Source: Oscillospiraceae bacterium
Lineage (GTDB): Bacteria; Bacillota; Clostridia; Oscillospirales; Oscillospiraceae
Direction: 5' to 3'
Length of the DNA: 22,705 nt
Assembly (NCBI GenBank): GCA_020025655.1
Contig: JAHHRR010000028.1
Span: 1-22,705 of the forward strand
Positions 1 to 6,958 of the stretch are shown here, piece after piece (the stretch's first letter is position 1; each line of letters begins with the position of its first letter). The notes below the pieces were generated by a model, which saw only the letters and a list, made by a program, of their open reading frames with translations, searched no databases and was not told the origin of the DNA. Position numbers and translations under genes: made by a program.

Positions 1-36
1 CAGGCGGTTGAGGATTTCCTGAAGCTTGAAAAATAA
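1..36 (+). CDS. 3' end of an unidentified gene (partial)
   Basis: Frame 1 reads QAVEDFLKLEK followed by a TAA stop, and an intrinsic terminator begins a few bases later, so this is very probably the C-terminus of a real plus-strand gene that begins outside the window. Eleven residues are too few to name a family. It converges on the rpsF-ssb-rpsR operon, each side having its own terminator. Confidence 0.6.
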   Translation, partial: QAVEDFLKLEK

Positions 37-40
37 AATT

Positions 41-72
41 AAAAGCTCCGTTATAAATAACGGAGCTTTTTC
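41..72 (+). terminator. Intrinsic terminator of the partial gene at the left edge
   Basis: A perfect 12-bp stem (AAAGCTCCGTT type; 41-52 with 59-70) closes a 6-nt loop and runs straight into a T-tract. It lies 4 nt after the stop codon of the upstream partial gene. Confidence 0.85.
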
Positions 73-102
73 ATATATAAGGATGAAAATTTTCTCAATA
101 AA

Positions 103-134
103 AAAACTGCCGTTTCAAAAGAAACGACAGTTTT
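103..134 (-). terminator. Intrinsic terminator of the rpsF-ssb-rpsR operon
   Basis: Arms 103-116 and 121-134 pair with one mismatch (110 against 127) around an AAAA loop. Read on the minus strand the stem is followed by a run of T residues. It sits 12 nt beyond the rpsR stop. Confidence 0.85.
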
Positions 135-145
135 AAACTAATCAA

Positions 146-385
146 TTAGTCAGTTACGTAGGGCAGAAGAGCGATCTGGCGAGCTCTCTTGATTGCCTCA
201 GTGAGCATACGCTGATGCATAGCGCATACACCGGTAGTGCGGCGAGGCAGAATCTTGCTGCGCTCGGACATGAAGCGGCGAAGCTTAGCAGTGTCCTTGT
301 AGTCAATGCTGGTTGCCTTGTCTACGCAAAACTGGCAGACTTTTTTACGTCTGCGATTCTTGGGATTGTTCTTATCAAAAGCCAA
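146..385 (-). CDS. rpsR: 30S ribosomal protein S18
   Basis: The 79-residue product has the usual S18 length and landmarks: a basic N-terminus (KNRRRKK), the central IDYKDTAKLRRFMSERSKILPRRTTG block and the basic C-terminal helix KRARQIALLPY. S18 binds the 16S rRNA central domain as a heterodimer with S6. Cys17, Cys20, Cys54 and His57 form a CxxC...CxxH set, so this looks like the zinc-binding (C+) form of S18, which many bacteria replace with a Cys-free form under zinc limitation; that regulation is known for the family in some bacteria and not shown here. It is the last gene of the operon, 24 nt after ssb, with an AGGAGG site upstream of its ATG. Confidence 0.98.
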   Translation of the reverse strand: MAFDKNNPKNRRRKKVCQFCVDKATSIDYKDTAKLRRFMSERSKILPRRTTGVCAMHQRMLTEAIKRARQIALLPYVTD

Positions 386-409
386 AGCTGTATCCTCCTA
401 TTTCAGATT

Positions 410-895
410 TTAGAACGGAATTTCACCATCATCGTCGTCCAGCTCTGCAAATGCGGAGGGGGCGGGACTGGTGCTGCGTCCGCTGTCGTAGCTGTTGGAA
501 CGACCGGAATCATAGCGATTGGAGTCGTAGCTGTTGTAGCTGCGATTATCGCTGCGACCTTCGTTCTCGCTGCGGCGGGACTCACCGAAGTAGATGTTAT
601 CAGCAACAACCTCTGCGCTACGGCGCTTATTGCCGTCACGATCGGTCCAGTCACGGAGCTGCAGGCGGCCTGAAACGACGGCCATGCTGCCCTTGTGGAA
701 ATACTTGCTGACAAATTCGGCGGAAGAACGCCATGCCACACAGTCGATAAAATCGGTCTGTCTTTCACCACCATCACGGCCGCTGAAATCACGGTCAACA
801 GCCACGGTGAAAGATGCGACGGGCGTCTGGGACTGGGTATATCTGAGTTCCGGATCACGGGTCAGACGGCCCATAATTACAATGTGATTTAACAT
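410..895 (-). CDS. ssb: Single-stranded DNA-binding protein
   Basis: The first ~105 residues match the bacterial SSB OB-fold: MLNHIVIMGRLTRDPELRYT at the start, VASFTVAVDR, then DFIDCVAWR and GSMAVVSGRLQ. A flexible linker of about 45 residues follows, rich in Ser, Asn, Tyr, Arg and Gly, with the hexapeptide YDSGRS twice. The acidic tip DDDDGEIPF at residues 153-161 is the interaction tail for replication and repair partners. Total length 161 fits the family. The protein coats single-stranded DNA during replication, recombination and repair. It lies between rpsF (12-nt gap) and rpsR, the classic Firmicutes arrangement, so it should be co-transcribed with both ribosomal genes from the rpsF promoter. 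The ATG follows a GGAGG site. Confidence 0.98.
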   Translation of the reverse strand: MLNHIVIMGRLTRDPELRYTQSQTPVASFTVAVDRDFSGRDGGERQTDFIDCVAWRSSAEFVSKYFHKGSMAVVSGRLQLRDWTDRDGNKRRSAEVVADNIYFGESRRSENEGRSDNRSYNSYDSNRYDSGRSNSYDSGRSTSPAPSAFAELDDDDGEIPF

Positions 896-907
896 TTGAC
901 CGCCTCC

Positions 908-1204
908 TTATTCTGCACGCAGAGTGATCATGCGGCGCAGGATACCGTCGGTGATACCGAGGATACGATCCAGCTCTGCGGGGAATTCCGGAGCGCTGGT
1001 AAACTTCATCAGCACATAGTAACCCTCAGAAATGTAGTTGATTTCGTAAGCCAGTTTACGCTTACCCATCTCCTCCATCTCTTCCAGAGTACCATTTGCC
1101 TCAACAAGTGCCTTGAACTTCTCAACAACCTCTGCGGTCTTCTCTTCAGTGAAGTTAGGGTTGATGATGTACATTACCTCGTACTTTTCGCTTGCTTTTG
1201 CCAT
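908..1204 (-). CDS. rpsF: 30S ribosomal protein S6
   Basis: This 98-residue protein carries typical S6 features: YEVMYIINPNFTEEK at the first strand, then GKRKLAYEINYISEGYYVLMKF, and the C-terminal ILRRMITLRAE. S6 pairs with S18 in the platform of the small subunit. It is the first gene of the rpsF-ssb-rpsR operon. The start is fixed by an AAGGAGGTG site 5 nt before ATG. A consensus promoter lies 77 nt upstream, leaving a leader of roughly 70 nt. Some bacteria regulate this operon through an S6:S18-binding RNA in the leader; I looked and did not recognise that element here. Confidence 0.98.
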   Translation of the reverse strand: MAKASEKYEVMYIINPNFTEEKTAEVVEKFKALVEANGTLEEMEEMGKRKLAYEINYISEGYYVLMKFTSAPEFPAELDRILGITDGILRRMITLRAE

Positions 1205-1257
1205 GGTTACACCTCCTTTTGGTCTAATGGCCCCCGATCTGTGTCAGGAGCAAGGAT

Positions 1258-1274
1258 GCCTGCATTTGACAGGC
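1258..1274 (-). other. Hairpin at the 5' end of the rpsF leader
   Basis: A 5-bp GCCTG/CAGGC stem closes a 7-nt loop right at the expected start of the transcript. It may protect the 5' end or form part of a larger leader fold. It has no T-tract and is not a terminator. Confidence 0.35.
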
Positions 1275-1280
1275 TATATT

Positions 1281-1308
1281 ATTATACTGTTTTTCCTTGC
1301 AATGTCAA
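1281..1308 (-). promoter_or_regulatory. Sigma-A promoter of rpsF-ssb-rpsR
   Basis: On the minus strand TTGACA (1303-1308) and TATAAT (1281-1286) are separated by 16 nt. Both hexamers are perfect consensus, as expected for a strongly expressed ribosomal operon. Confidence 0.9.
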
Positions 1309-1357
1309 GGCTTTTTTCGATATTTCCCGTGCAAATCAAGGAAAAATTATAAGAAAA

Positions 1358-1387
1358 ACCCTGTACGGTAATTTAACCGTACAGGGT
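1358..1387 (-). terminator. Intrinsic terminator of greA
   Basis: A perfect 12-bp stem (1358-1369 with 1376-1387) with a 6-nt loop is followed on the minus strand by TTTTTCTT. It begins 5 nt after the greA stop and separates the greA unit from the rpsF promoter. Confidence 0.9.
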
Positions 1388-1392
1388 GGAAA

Positions 1393-1896
1393 TTAAAACT
1401 GCATCAGAGGTGCGGAACCGTCGTCAGCACTTTTGGTGATGGAACGGATTTCGGCCTCATAGGAGTAGGAATCATCTACATGAACGGTGAATCTGTCGCC
1501 TACCTTCTTGCCGAGAACCTGCTTGCCGAAAGGTGACTCCTTGCTGATAAGGCCCTTCATAGGGTCGCAGCGGACGGTAGTGACTACCTGAATGATTTCG
1601 GTTTCATCATCCTCCGGCATATAAATCTCAACCTTATCGTAAAGTCCGACCTCGTCGCTGCCGGAGCGGTCGTCTATAACCTTTGCGGTCTTTATCATAC
1701 CCTCAAGGTAGCGGATACGGCCTTTATTGTGGTTAAGATCTCTTTTTGCAGTCTTGTATTCGTCGTTTTCGCTCAGGTCACCGAATTCACGGGTACGCTT
1801 TACCTCAGCCATAAGGCCGGGCATAAGCTCTACCCGACGGTACTCAAGCTCCTCACGCATTTTCTTTATGTCTTCTTTTGTCAGTTCGTCATGCAT
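1393..1896 (-). CDS. greA: Transcription elongation factor GreA
   Basis: The 167-residue product has GreA's two parts. Residues ~1-78 are charged and helical, predicted as the antiparallel coiled coil that enters the RNA polymerase secondary channel; its tip carries GDLSENDEY (39-47), with Asp40 and Glu43 matching the acidic pair that stimulates transcript cleavage. The FKBP-like C-terminal domain contains SKESPFGKQVLGKKVGD. GreA rescues backtracked polymerase by promoting cleavage of the 3' end of nascent RNA. The N-terminal helix is less conserved than in textbook GreA, but spacing and length fit. The ATG follows a modest AAAGG site. It lies 36 nt downstream of an unknown acidic gene with no terminator between, so the two are probably co-transcribed. 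Confidence 0.93.
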   Translation of the reverse strand: MHDELTKEDIKKMREELEYRRVELMPGLMAEVKRTREFGDLSENDEYKTAKRDLNHNKGRIRYLEGMIKTAKVIDDRSGSDEVGLYDKVEIYMPEDDETEIIQVVTTVRCDPMKGLISKESPFGKQVLGKKVGDRFTVHVDDSYSYEAEIRSITKSADDGSAPLMQF

Positions 1897-1932
1897 AATT
1901 TTTGCCTTTCTTTATGTTAAACTCATCTGAGC

Positions 1933-2340
1933 TTACATATCAATATTTATAGAGTCCAAACCGTGCTTCTCAAATTCTGCCAGATACTCTTCCATTCTAA
2001 TCTGCAGATCGGTAAAATCCTCAGGGTCGGAGTCCTCAAGACCCAGATCCCGCCGAGCCAGCTCTTCAGCCAGAATGTTGTAGAAAACTGCATCCTCATA
2101 GTCGGCTATGGCCTCGTGAATTCCGCCTTCTTCATAAGCCTTGGAAGGAAAGAAGTGACCGTCCTCCAGCTGCACAAGAGAGGACATACCCCTCAGAGGG
2201 CTGATAGCAAAAAGCTTTTCCTGCAAAAGGTCGTAGTCCTCAAAGCGGTCGCTGCCACGGGTGGAATTCAAAATCCAGTTTCCGATATAAACCATATCGA
2301 GAAGCCGTCGGTATTCCTTATCACTGAATTCTATATGCAT
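1933..2340 (-). CDS. Conserved-looking acidic protein of unknown function
   Basis: I do not recognise this 135-residue protein. The reading frame stays open further upstream (to 2415), but I chose the ATG at 2340 because AAAGGAGG lies 6 nt before it and the upstream extension would cover the promoter -10 box. The product begins MHIEFSDKEYRRLLDMVYIG, is soluble, lacks a signal peptide or membrane segment, and is strongly acidic, especially in the last 50 residues (LGLEDSDPEDFTDLQIRMEEYLAEFEKHG), which look helical. It contains no cysteine. It is first in a two-gene unit with greA. A link to transcription or stress is only a guess from position. Confidence 0.8.
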   Translation of the reverse strand: MHIEFSDKEYRRLLDMVYIGNWILNSTRGSDRFEDYDLLQEKLFAISPLRGMSSLVQLEDGHFFPSKAYEEGGIHEAIADYEDAVFYNILAEELARRDLGLEDSDPEDFTDLQIRMEEYLAEFEKHGLDSINIDM

Positions 2341-2385
2341 AATGCCGCCTCCTTTAACCAAACAGACATAGTTCCCTTTACACTT

Positions 2386-2414
2386 ATTATAGCAGACAGA
2401 CGGGCCTAATTCCA
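2386..2414 (-). promoter_or_regulatory. Probable promoter of the unknown gene-greA unit
   Basis: A perfect minus-strand TATAAT (2386-2391) lies ~45 nt before the chosen ATG. The -35 at 17-nt spacing is TGGAAT (2409-2414), a poor match, so activity may be weak or activator-dependent. Confidence 0.55.
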
Positions 2415-2566
2415 CTATTGAAAGGATACAAATTTGAAGTGCTGAACGAAGAAAATTATGTCCGGACGCAGTAAAGCTCCGGCGGTGTGCGGAATAATTT
2501 ACGAAAAATCGAATTTAGTGGGGAATTTCCTATGAAATCCTTACAGTTTATGTACAGATTTATAAA

Positions 2567-2589
2567 TTTCCCTTGTGTTACAAGGGAAA
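2567..2589. promoter_or_regulatory. Perfect palindrome over the murI -35 box (operator candidate)
   Basis: TTTCCCTTGT (2567-2576) and ACAAGGGAAA (2580-2589) are exact inverted copies around a 3-nt centre. The repeat overlaps the -35 hexamer of the murI promoter and has no T-tract on the plus strand, so it suits a dimeric regulator's operator better than a terminator. Confidence 0.5.
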
Positions 2590-2601
2590 ATGAGTTATAT
2601 T
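2573..2601 (+). promoter_or_regulatory. Promoter of murI-DUF1934-argS
   Basis: TTGTGT (2573-2578), 17 nt, TATATT (2596-2601). The -35 is imperfect in its second half and lies inside a palindrome, suggesting regulated rather than constitutive use. The leader to the murI ATG is about 40 nt. Confidence 0.6.
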
Positions 2602-2649
2602 AAGATGTCAGCGTTTAATTTAAACTTATATTTATTATAGGAGAATTTA

Positions 2650-3453
2650 ATGGACTTTAGACCTGTGGGAATATTCGACTCAGGGCTGGGTGGGCTAACG
2701 GCTGTAAAGCGGCTGCGTCAGCTCCTGCCGGAAGAAAATATAATTTACTTTGCCGACAGCGCCCGGGTTCCCTACGGAGAAAAAACGCCTGCTGAACTGC
2801 GGCGTATAGCGCAGCAGGACATGGATTTCCTGAAGAGCTTTAATGTAAAGGCGATTCTTGCGGCCTGCGGCACTATATCATGCAATACCGCCCAGACGAT
2901 AGAGGATTATCCTGTCAGGGCCTTCGGTGTTAAAGACAGCGCAGTATCGGCAATGCTTCAGGTACCCTGCGAAAGCCCGCTTGGGATTATTGCCACTGAG
3001 GCAAGCATAAAAAGTGCAGGCTATTATAATGCAATAAAGAAACTCAGCCCGGATAGAGAGATAATATGTGTCCCCTGCCCGGACTTTGTGCCCCTTATAG
3101 AGGCGGGCCGCACCGGAGAGGATGATGAAGAACTGCTCCGGACTGTGGAAAAATATCTGAAACCTGTAAAAGAGGCAAAAGCCTCTGCGGTTCTGCTTGG
3201 CTGCACCCATTACGGAATAATTGCTCAGGCATTGAGAAAATATCTGGGTGAGGATGTAAAGCTTATAAGTGCGGCAGACTCTGCGGCGGAAAGCCTCAGA
3301 GATTATCTTACAGAAAATGATCTTCTCGGAGGAGAAGGAAAGCTCTCCTGCTATACCAGCGGTTCGGCAGATGAATTTGCACAGAGAGCAGAGACATTTC
3401 TGGGAGAAAAACTTAGTATTATGCCGGAACATATCCCGGTTATGGAGGTGTGA
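2650..3453 (+). CDS. murI: Glutamate racemase
   Basis: The 267-residue protein starts with the family signature PVGIFDSGLGGLTAVKRL (Asp10, Ser11) and YFADSARVPYGEK. MurI interconverts L- and D-glutamate without a cofactor to supply D-Glu for peptidoglycan. The two catalytic cysteines are visible: Cys73 in AACGTISCNTA and Cys185 in LLGCTHYG. Most MurI proteins read ACNTAS at the first site; here Gly replaces Asn, a variant I associate with clostridial members. Length is normal. The ATG follows AGGAG by 6 nt. It leads a plus-strand operon with a DUF1934 protein and argS; the murI end contains the next gene's GGAGGTG site, so translation may be coupled. Confidence 0.93.
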   Translation: MDFRPVGIFDSGLGGLTAVKRLRQLLPEENIIYFADSARVPYGEKTPAELRRIAQQDMDFLKSFNVKAILAACGTISCNTAQTIEDYPVRAFGVKDSAVSAMLQVPCESPLGIIATEASIKSAGYYNAIKKLSPDREIICVPCPDFVPLIEAGRTGEDDEELLRTVEKYLKPVKEAKASAVLLGCTHYGIIAQALRKYLGEDVKLISAADSAAESLRDYLTENDLLGGEGKLSCYTSGSADEFAQRAETFLGEKLSIMPEHIPVMEV

Positions 3454-3459
3454 GAAAAT

Positions 3460-3897
3460 ATGAGCGATGTTATAATATCAATAAAGAGCCTCCAGAATTA
3501 CGGGCTTGAGGAACAGGACGGTGTGGAGTTTACCACCGACGGAAGATATTCCTTTGAGGACGATGTTGCCTGCATAAGCTATGATGAAAGCGTTGTCACA
3601 GGTATGGAGGGAACCAGAACCAGCCTTATAATTTCACCGGAAGAGGTTGTGGTTAATCGGGTAGGCCTTATTACCAGCCGCATGAGCTTTAAGTCCGGCG
3701 GCAAAAGCTCCTTCCAGTACGGAACTCCGTACGGCACGGCAAACTTGGGCATAGATACCCGAGAGGTAGTTCATGATTTCGATGAAAACGGCGGGCACAT
3801 GGAGCTTGACTATGTTGTAAATATGGAGCACGCAGTAGTTACCAGAAACAAATTTTTTATAAGTGTAAAGCAGATGGGAGACAGAACAAATGGCTAA
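3460..3897 (+). CDS. DUF1934 (YwiB-like) beta-barrel protein
   Basis: This 145-residue protein shows the DUF1934 pattern: an N-terminal MSDVIISIKSLQ strand, ISYDESVVTGMEGTRTSL, VNRVGLITSRMSF, then YGTPYGTANLGIDTREV and a C-terminal VTRNKFFISVKQM strand. The family is predicted to form a calycin/lipocalin-like barrel; its biochemical role is not established. No signal peptide is present, so it should be cytoplasmic. It sits directly upstream of argS, the same pairing as ywiB-argS in Bacillus, and overlaps the argS start by 8 nt. The gap from murI is 6 nt. The conserved link with argS suggests, but does not prove, a shared physiological role. Confidence 0.88.
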   Translation: MSDVIISIKSLQNYGLEEQDGVEFTTDGRYSFEDDVACISYDESVVTGMEGTRTSLIISPEEVVVNRVGLITSRMSFKSGGKSSFQYGTPYGTANLGIDTREVVHDFDENGGHMELDYVVNMEHAVVTRNKFFISVKQMGDRTNG

Positions 3898-5635
3898 TAT
3901 GATAGAGAGCGCAAGAGAAAAAATAAATGAGATACTTAATGCTGCCTATTTAAAGGCCGCTGAAAAGGGCGAGCTGCCTCAGGGAGCAGAGCTTAAAGGT
4001 ACAGTAGAGATTCCCAAGGATACCGCAAACGGCGACTATGCCGCAAACCATGCCATGACAGGTGCCAAGGCAATGCACATGGCCCCCAGAAAGATTGCCG
4101 AAGCACTCAGCGCAAATGCAGAGCTTGAGGGCAGCTGGTTTTCTTCTGTTGAGGTTGCAGGCCCCGGCTTTATAAACTTCCGCCTGTCTGATAAGTGGTA
4201 TGAGGATGTTATGGCTGCTATAAATGCAGAAGGCATGAACTACGGCCGCATTGATGAAGGCAAGGGCAAGAAGGTTATGGTGGAATTTGTTTCCGCAAAC
4301 CCCACCGGTCCCATGCACATGGGTAATGCCCGTGGCGGTGTTCTGGGTGATGCACTGGCATCTATTCTGGACAGAGCCGGATATGATGTATGGCGTGAGT
4401 TCTATGTTAACGATGCAGGCAACCAGATAGAAAAGTTTGCAACTTCCATTGATGTGAGATATCGTCAGCTGATACTGGGCGAGGATGCAGTTGAGTTCCC
4501 CGAGGACGGTTATCACGGCGATGATATAAAAGAGCTTGCCAAGATGTTCTATGACAAGCACGGTGATGATTATCTCGATCGCAGCGTTGAAGAGCGTCAT
4601 GCTGAGATGGCACGCTTCGGACTTGACAGAAACATCCCCAAGATGCAGTCTGATCTGCGCCGCTACGGCATAGAATACGATCAGTGGTTCTTCGAGTCCG
4701 AGCTTCACGAGAGCGGATACGTTAAGGAAACTGTTGATCTGCTCACTGAAAAGGGCTTCACCTTTGAAAAAGACGGAGCACTCTGGCTCCACACCTCCAA
4801 AATTCTTGGAGACAAGCTCCTGGCTGCCGGCAAAAAGCCCGAGGATATTGAAAAGCTCGAGCTGAAGGACGATGTTCTTCGCAGAGCAAACGGCTTCTAC
4901 ACCTACTTTGCAGCTGATATTGCCTACCACCGCAACAAGCTTGAAAAGCGTGGCTTTGATAAGGCCATAAATGTCTGGGGCGCTGATCATCACGGCCATG
5001 TTGCAAGACTGAAGGGCGCACTTGACGCACTGGGTCTTGACGGTGAGCACAGACTTGATATCGTTCTGATGCAGCTTGTAAAGCTCACCAGAAACGGTGA
5101 GATTGTCCGTATGTCCAAGCGTACCGGTAAGGCAATTTCTCTGACAGACCTTCTGGATGAGATTCCTGTTGATGCAGCACGTTACTTCTTCAACTCCAGA
5201 CCTGAATCCCCTGTTGAGTTTGACCTTGAGCTTGCTATACGTCAGGACAGCGAGAACCCTGTTTACTATGTCCAGTATGCACACGCCAGAATCTGCACCA
5301 TGCTTGCAGCACTTGCAGAAGAGGGCCACAAGCTTCCTGAATTCAAGGATGTAAATATAGCACTCCTTAACACCGAGCCTGAGCGTGAGCTTATTAAGCA
5401 GCTGGCTGCTCTGCCTGAGGAAATTCGTCTTTCCTCCAGAGACTATGACCCCAGCCGTATCAACAAGTATGTTACCGAGCTTGCTTCACGTTTCCACAAA
5501 TTCTACTCTGCCTGCCGTATTAAGGATGCAGAAGAGGGCGTTCTTGAAGCACGTCTTGCACTTGCAGAATGCACCAGAAAGGTTATTGAGGTTTCCCTCA
5601 GCATTATCGGTGTAACTGCACCTGAGAAGATGTAA
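3890..5635 (+). CDS. argS: Arginyl-tRNA synthetase
   Basis: The 581-residue class I synthetase charges tRNA-Arg with arginine using ATP. Residues 1-110 form the ArgRS-specific N-terminal tRNA-binding domain (IPKDTANGDYAANHAM...APRKIAEAL). The nucleotide fold follows with VSANPTGPMHMGNARGG, in which HMGN (143-146) is the HIGH equivalent, and RMSKRTG (Met408-Lys410) is the KMSKS loop. DAARYFFNSR and the helical anticodon-binding C-terminus are intact. The start codon lies inside the end of the DUF1934 gene with GGGAG upstream. No T-box leader is present, in line with its place as the last gene of the murI operon. A bidirectional terminator follows. Confidence 0.98.
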   Translation: MANMIESAREKINEILNAAYLKAAEKGELPQGAELKGTVEIPKDTANGDYAANHAMTGAKAMHMAPRKIAEALSANAELEGSWFSSVEVAGPGFINFRLSDKWYEDVMAAINAEGMNYGRIDEGKGKKVMVEFVSANPTGPMHMGNARGGVLGDALASILDRAGYDVWREFYVNDAGNQIEKFATSIDVRYRQLILGEDAVEFPEDGYHGDDIKELAKMFYDKHGDDYLDRSVEERHAEMARFGLDRNIPKMQSDLRRYGIEYDQWFFESELHESGYVKETVDLLTEKGFTFEKDGALWLHTSKILGDKLLAAGKKPEDIEKLELKDDVLRRANGFYTYFAADIAYHRNKLEKRGFDKAINVWGADHHGHVARLKGALDALGLDGEHRLDIVLMQLVKLTRNGEIVRMSKRTGKAISLTDLLDEIPVDAARYFFNSRPESPVEFDLELAIRQDSENPVYYVQYAHARICTMLAALAEEGHKLPEFKDVNIALLNTEPERELIKQLAALPEEIRLSSRDYDPSRINKYVTELASRFHKFYSACRIKDAEEGVLEARLALAECTRKVIEVSLSIIGVTAPEKM

Positions 5636-5658
5636 TTTAACAGAAAATACTTAAAAAT

Positions 5659-5716
5659 AAATTGCACCCCGTTTGCCGATCAGCAGCTTATGCTGAAAGA
5701 CAGCGGGGTGCAATTT
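5659..5716. terminator. Bidirectional terminator between argS and the aminotransferase gene
   Basis: A perfect 13-bp outer stem (5659-5671 with 5704-5716, AAATTGCACCCCG type) encloses a second small stem CAGCA/TGCTG (5681-5685 with 5691-5695). T-rich tracts follow on both strands, so it can serve both converging genes. The inner stem makes it more elaborate than the other terminators here. Confidence 0.85.
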
Positions 5717-5737
5717 TAGTTTTCAACAGAATTTAAT

Positions 5738-6919
5738 TTAAAGGCCGTATTCCCGAGCCAGTGCCTTGAAAGCGGGCATGGAATTGCGGATCATTTCGGA
5801 TGATACGCAGTATGCGATTCTTACATATCCGCCAACGCCGAAATCGTCACTGGGGACAAGCAGCAGCTCGTATTTTTTAGCCCTTTCGCTGAATGCCTTG
5901 GCATCGGGTTCAGGGGTCTTTAAGAACAGATAGAAAGCTCCGTCGGGATAAACGCAGTCGAAGCCCAGGCTTTTAAGACCGTTATAAAGGAGCTCTCTGT
6001 TTTCCCGATATGTTGAGAGATCAACAGTGCAGCCGATGCAGCGCTCAATCACTCTCTGCATAAGGCTGGGGGCGTTGACATATCCCATTGCCCTTGCAGC
6101 ACCGGCAACGCAGGCGAAAACATCATCCTTTTCGTCGGCTTCGCTGCTGACGGCAATGTAGCCTATACGCTCACCGGGCAGACTCAGCGACTTTGAGAAT
6201 GAATAGCACATGATAGTGTTGTGGTAAAAATCAAAAATGCAGGGAACAGGCTGTCCGTCATAAACAAGCTCTCTGTACGGCTCGTCGGAGACAAGGTATA
6301 TGCTGTGACCGTATCTGGCCTCTGCATCACGCAGAATATCAGACATCTTCTTTAAGGTGTCTGCGGTCAGAATAACACCGGAGGGGTTATTGGGAGTGTT
6401 TACAACAACAAGCTTTGTTTTTTCACTTAAGACGTTCCTGAAATCCTCCAGATCGGGCTGAAGAGCCTCATCTGGCTTTACGCTTTTGAGTACGCCGCCT
6501 GCACCCTCTGTAAACACTCTGTATTCAGGGAAGAAGGGGGCAAAGCATATTACCTCCTCACCGGGAAGCAGCAATGCCTTCATGGCGGAGGCAAGACCGG
6601 CAGCAGCACCGCAGCAGACGTAAATAAGCGCAGGGGAGATGTTTACACTGCAATGGCGGTTCAGATCATCTGCAATAGCCTGTCTCAGACCGGGCAGACC
6701 GACAGCGGGGGTATAGCCGTGGATTTGGGGGACATTGGAATTTACAAGATCCTTTATGGCCTCGTTAACACAATCAGGCACAGGTACGCTGGGGTTTCCG
6801 AGGCTGAAATCAAACACCTTGTCTTCGCCGATCTCAGCTTTTCGGGCTGTGCCGTAGGCCGCAAGTTCTCGTATACAGCTCTTGCTGTGTCCCCAATTCA
6901 ATACGTTATTGGGAAGCAT
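5738..6919 (-). CDS. PLP-dependent class I/II aminotransferase
   Basis: The 393-residue protein is a fold-type I aminotransferase of the aspartate aminotransferase superfamily. Visible marks are FSLGNPSVPVP near the N-terminus, VVNTPNNPSG for cofactor and substrate binding, YLVSDEPYRELVYDG with the PLP-ring Asp, and YSFSKSLSLPGERIGYI with Lys243 as the likely Schiff-base lysine. The late DGAFYLFLKTP and Arg in GGYVRIAYC (substrate carboxylate) are present. The exact amino acid cannot be read from sequence; aspartate or a broad range is plausible. The gene follows pncB after 39 nt and has a GGAG site, so the two are probably one transcript. A shared role in NAD precursor supply is speculation. 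Confidence 0.9.
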   Translation of the reverse strand: MLPNNVLNWGHSKSCIRELAAYGTARKAEIGEDKVFDFSLGNPSVPVPDCVNEAIKDLVNSNVPQIHGYTPAVGLPGLRQAIADDLNRHCSVNISPALIYVCCGAAAGLASAMKALLLPGEEVICFAPFFPEYRVFTEGAGGVLKSVKPDEALQPDLEDFRNVLSEKTKLVVVNTPNNPSGVILTADTLKKMSDILRDAEARYGHSIYLVSDEPYRELVYDGQPVPCIFDFYHNTIMCYSFSKSLSLPGERIGYIAVSSEADEKDDVFACVAGAARAMGYVNAPSLMQRVIERCIGCTVDLSTYRENRELLYNGLKSLGFDCVYPDGAFYLFLKTPEPDAKAFSERAKKYELLLVPSDDFGVGGYVRIAYCVSSEMIRNSMPAFKALAREYGL

Positions 6920-6958
6920 ATCACTGTTCTCCTTGTGTTTAGAATGAGGTTTTATAAC

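Larger units (their letters stand above)
2341..2649. other. Divergent intergenic control region (unknown gene / murI)
   Basis: About 310 nt without a convincing gene. It holds the minus-strand promoter near 2390, a small GTCCGGAC palindrome near 2460, and the palindrome-bearing murI promoter at 2567-2601. The only small plus-strand reading frame (from ATG 2459, 25 codons) lacks a ribosome binding site. The stretch 2416-2565 otherwise shows nothing I can name. Confidence 0.6.

Noticed and set aside
1205..1275. Possible S6:S18-binding RNA element in the rpsF leader.
   Set aside because: The leader has a small hairpin, but I could not find the conserved unpaired CCG feature expected for that motif, so I do not call it. 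A covariance-model search would decide.
3950..5329. A 459-codon open frame opposite argS.
   Set aside because: Shadow frame, cysteine-rich low-complexity translation, no ribosome site.
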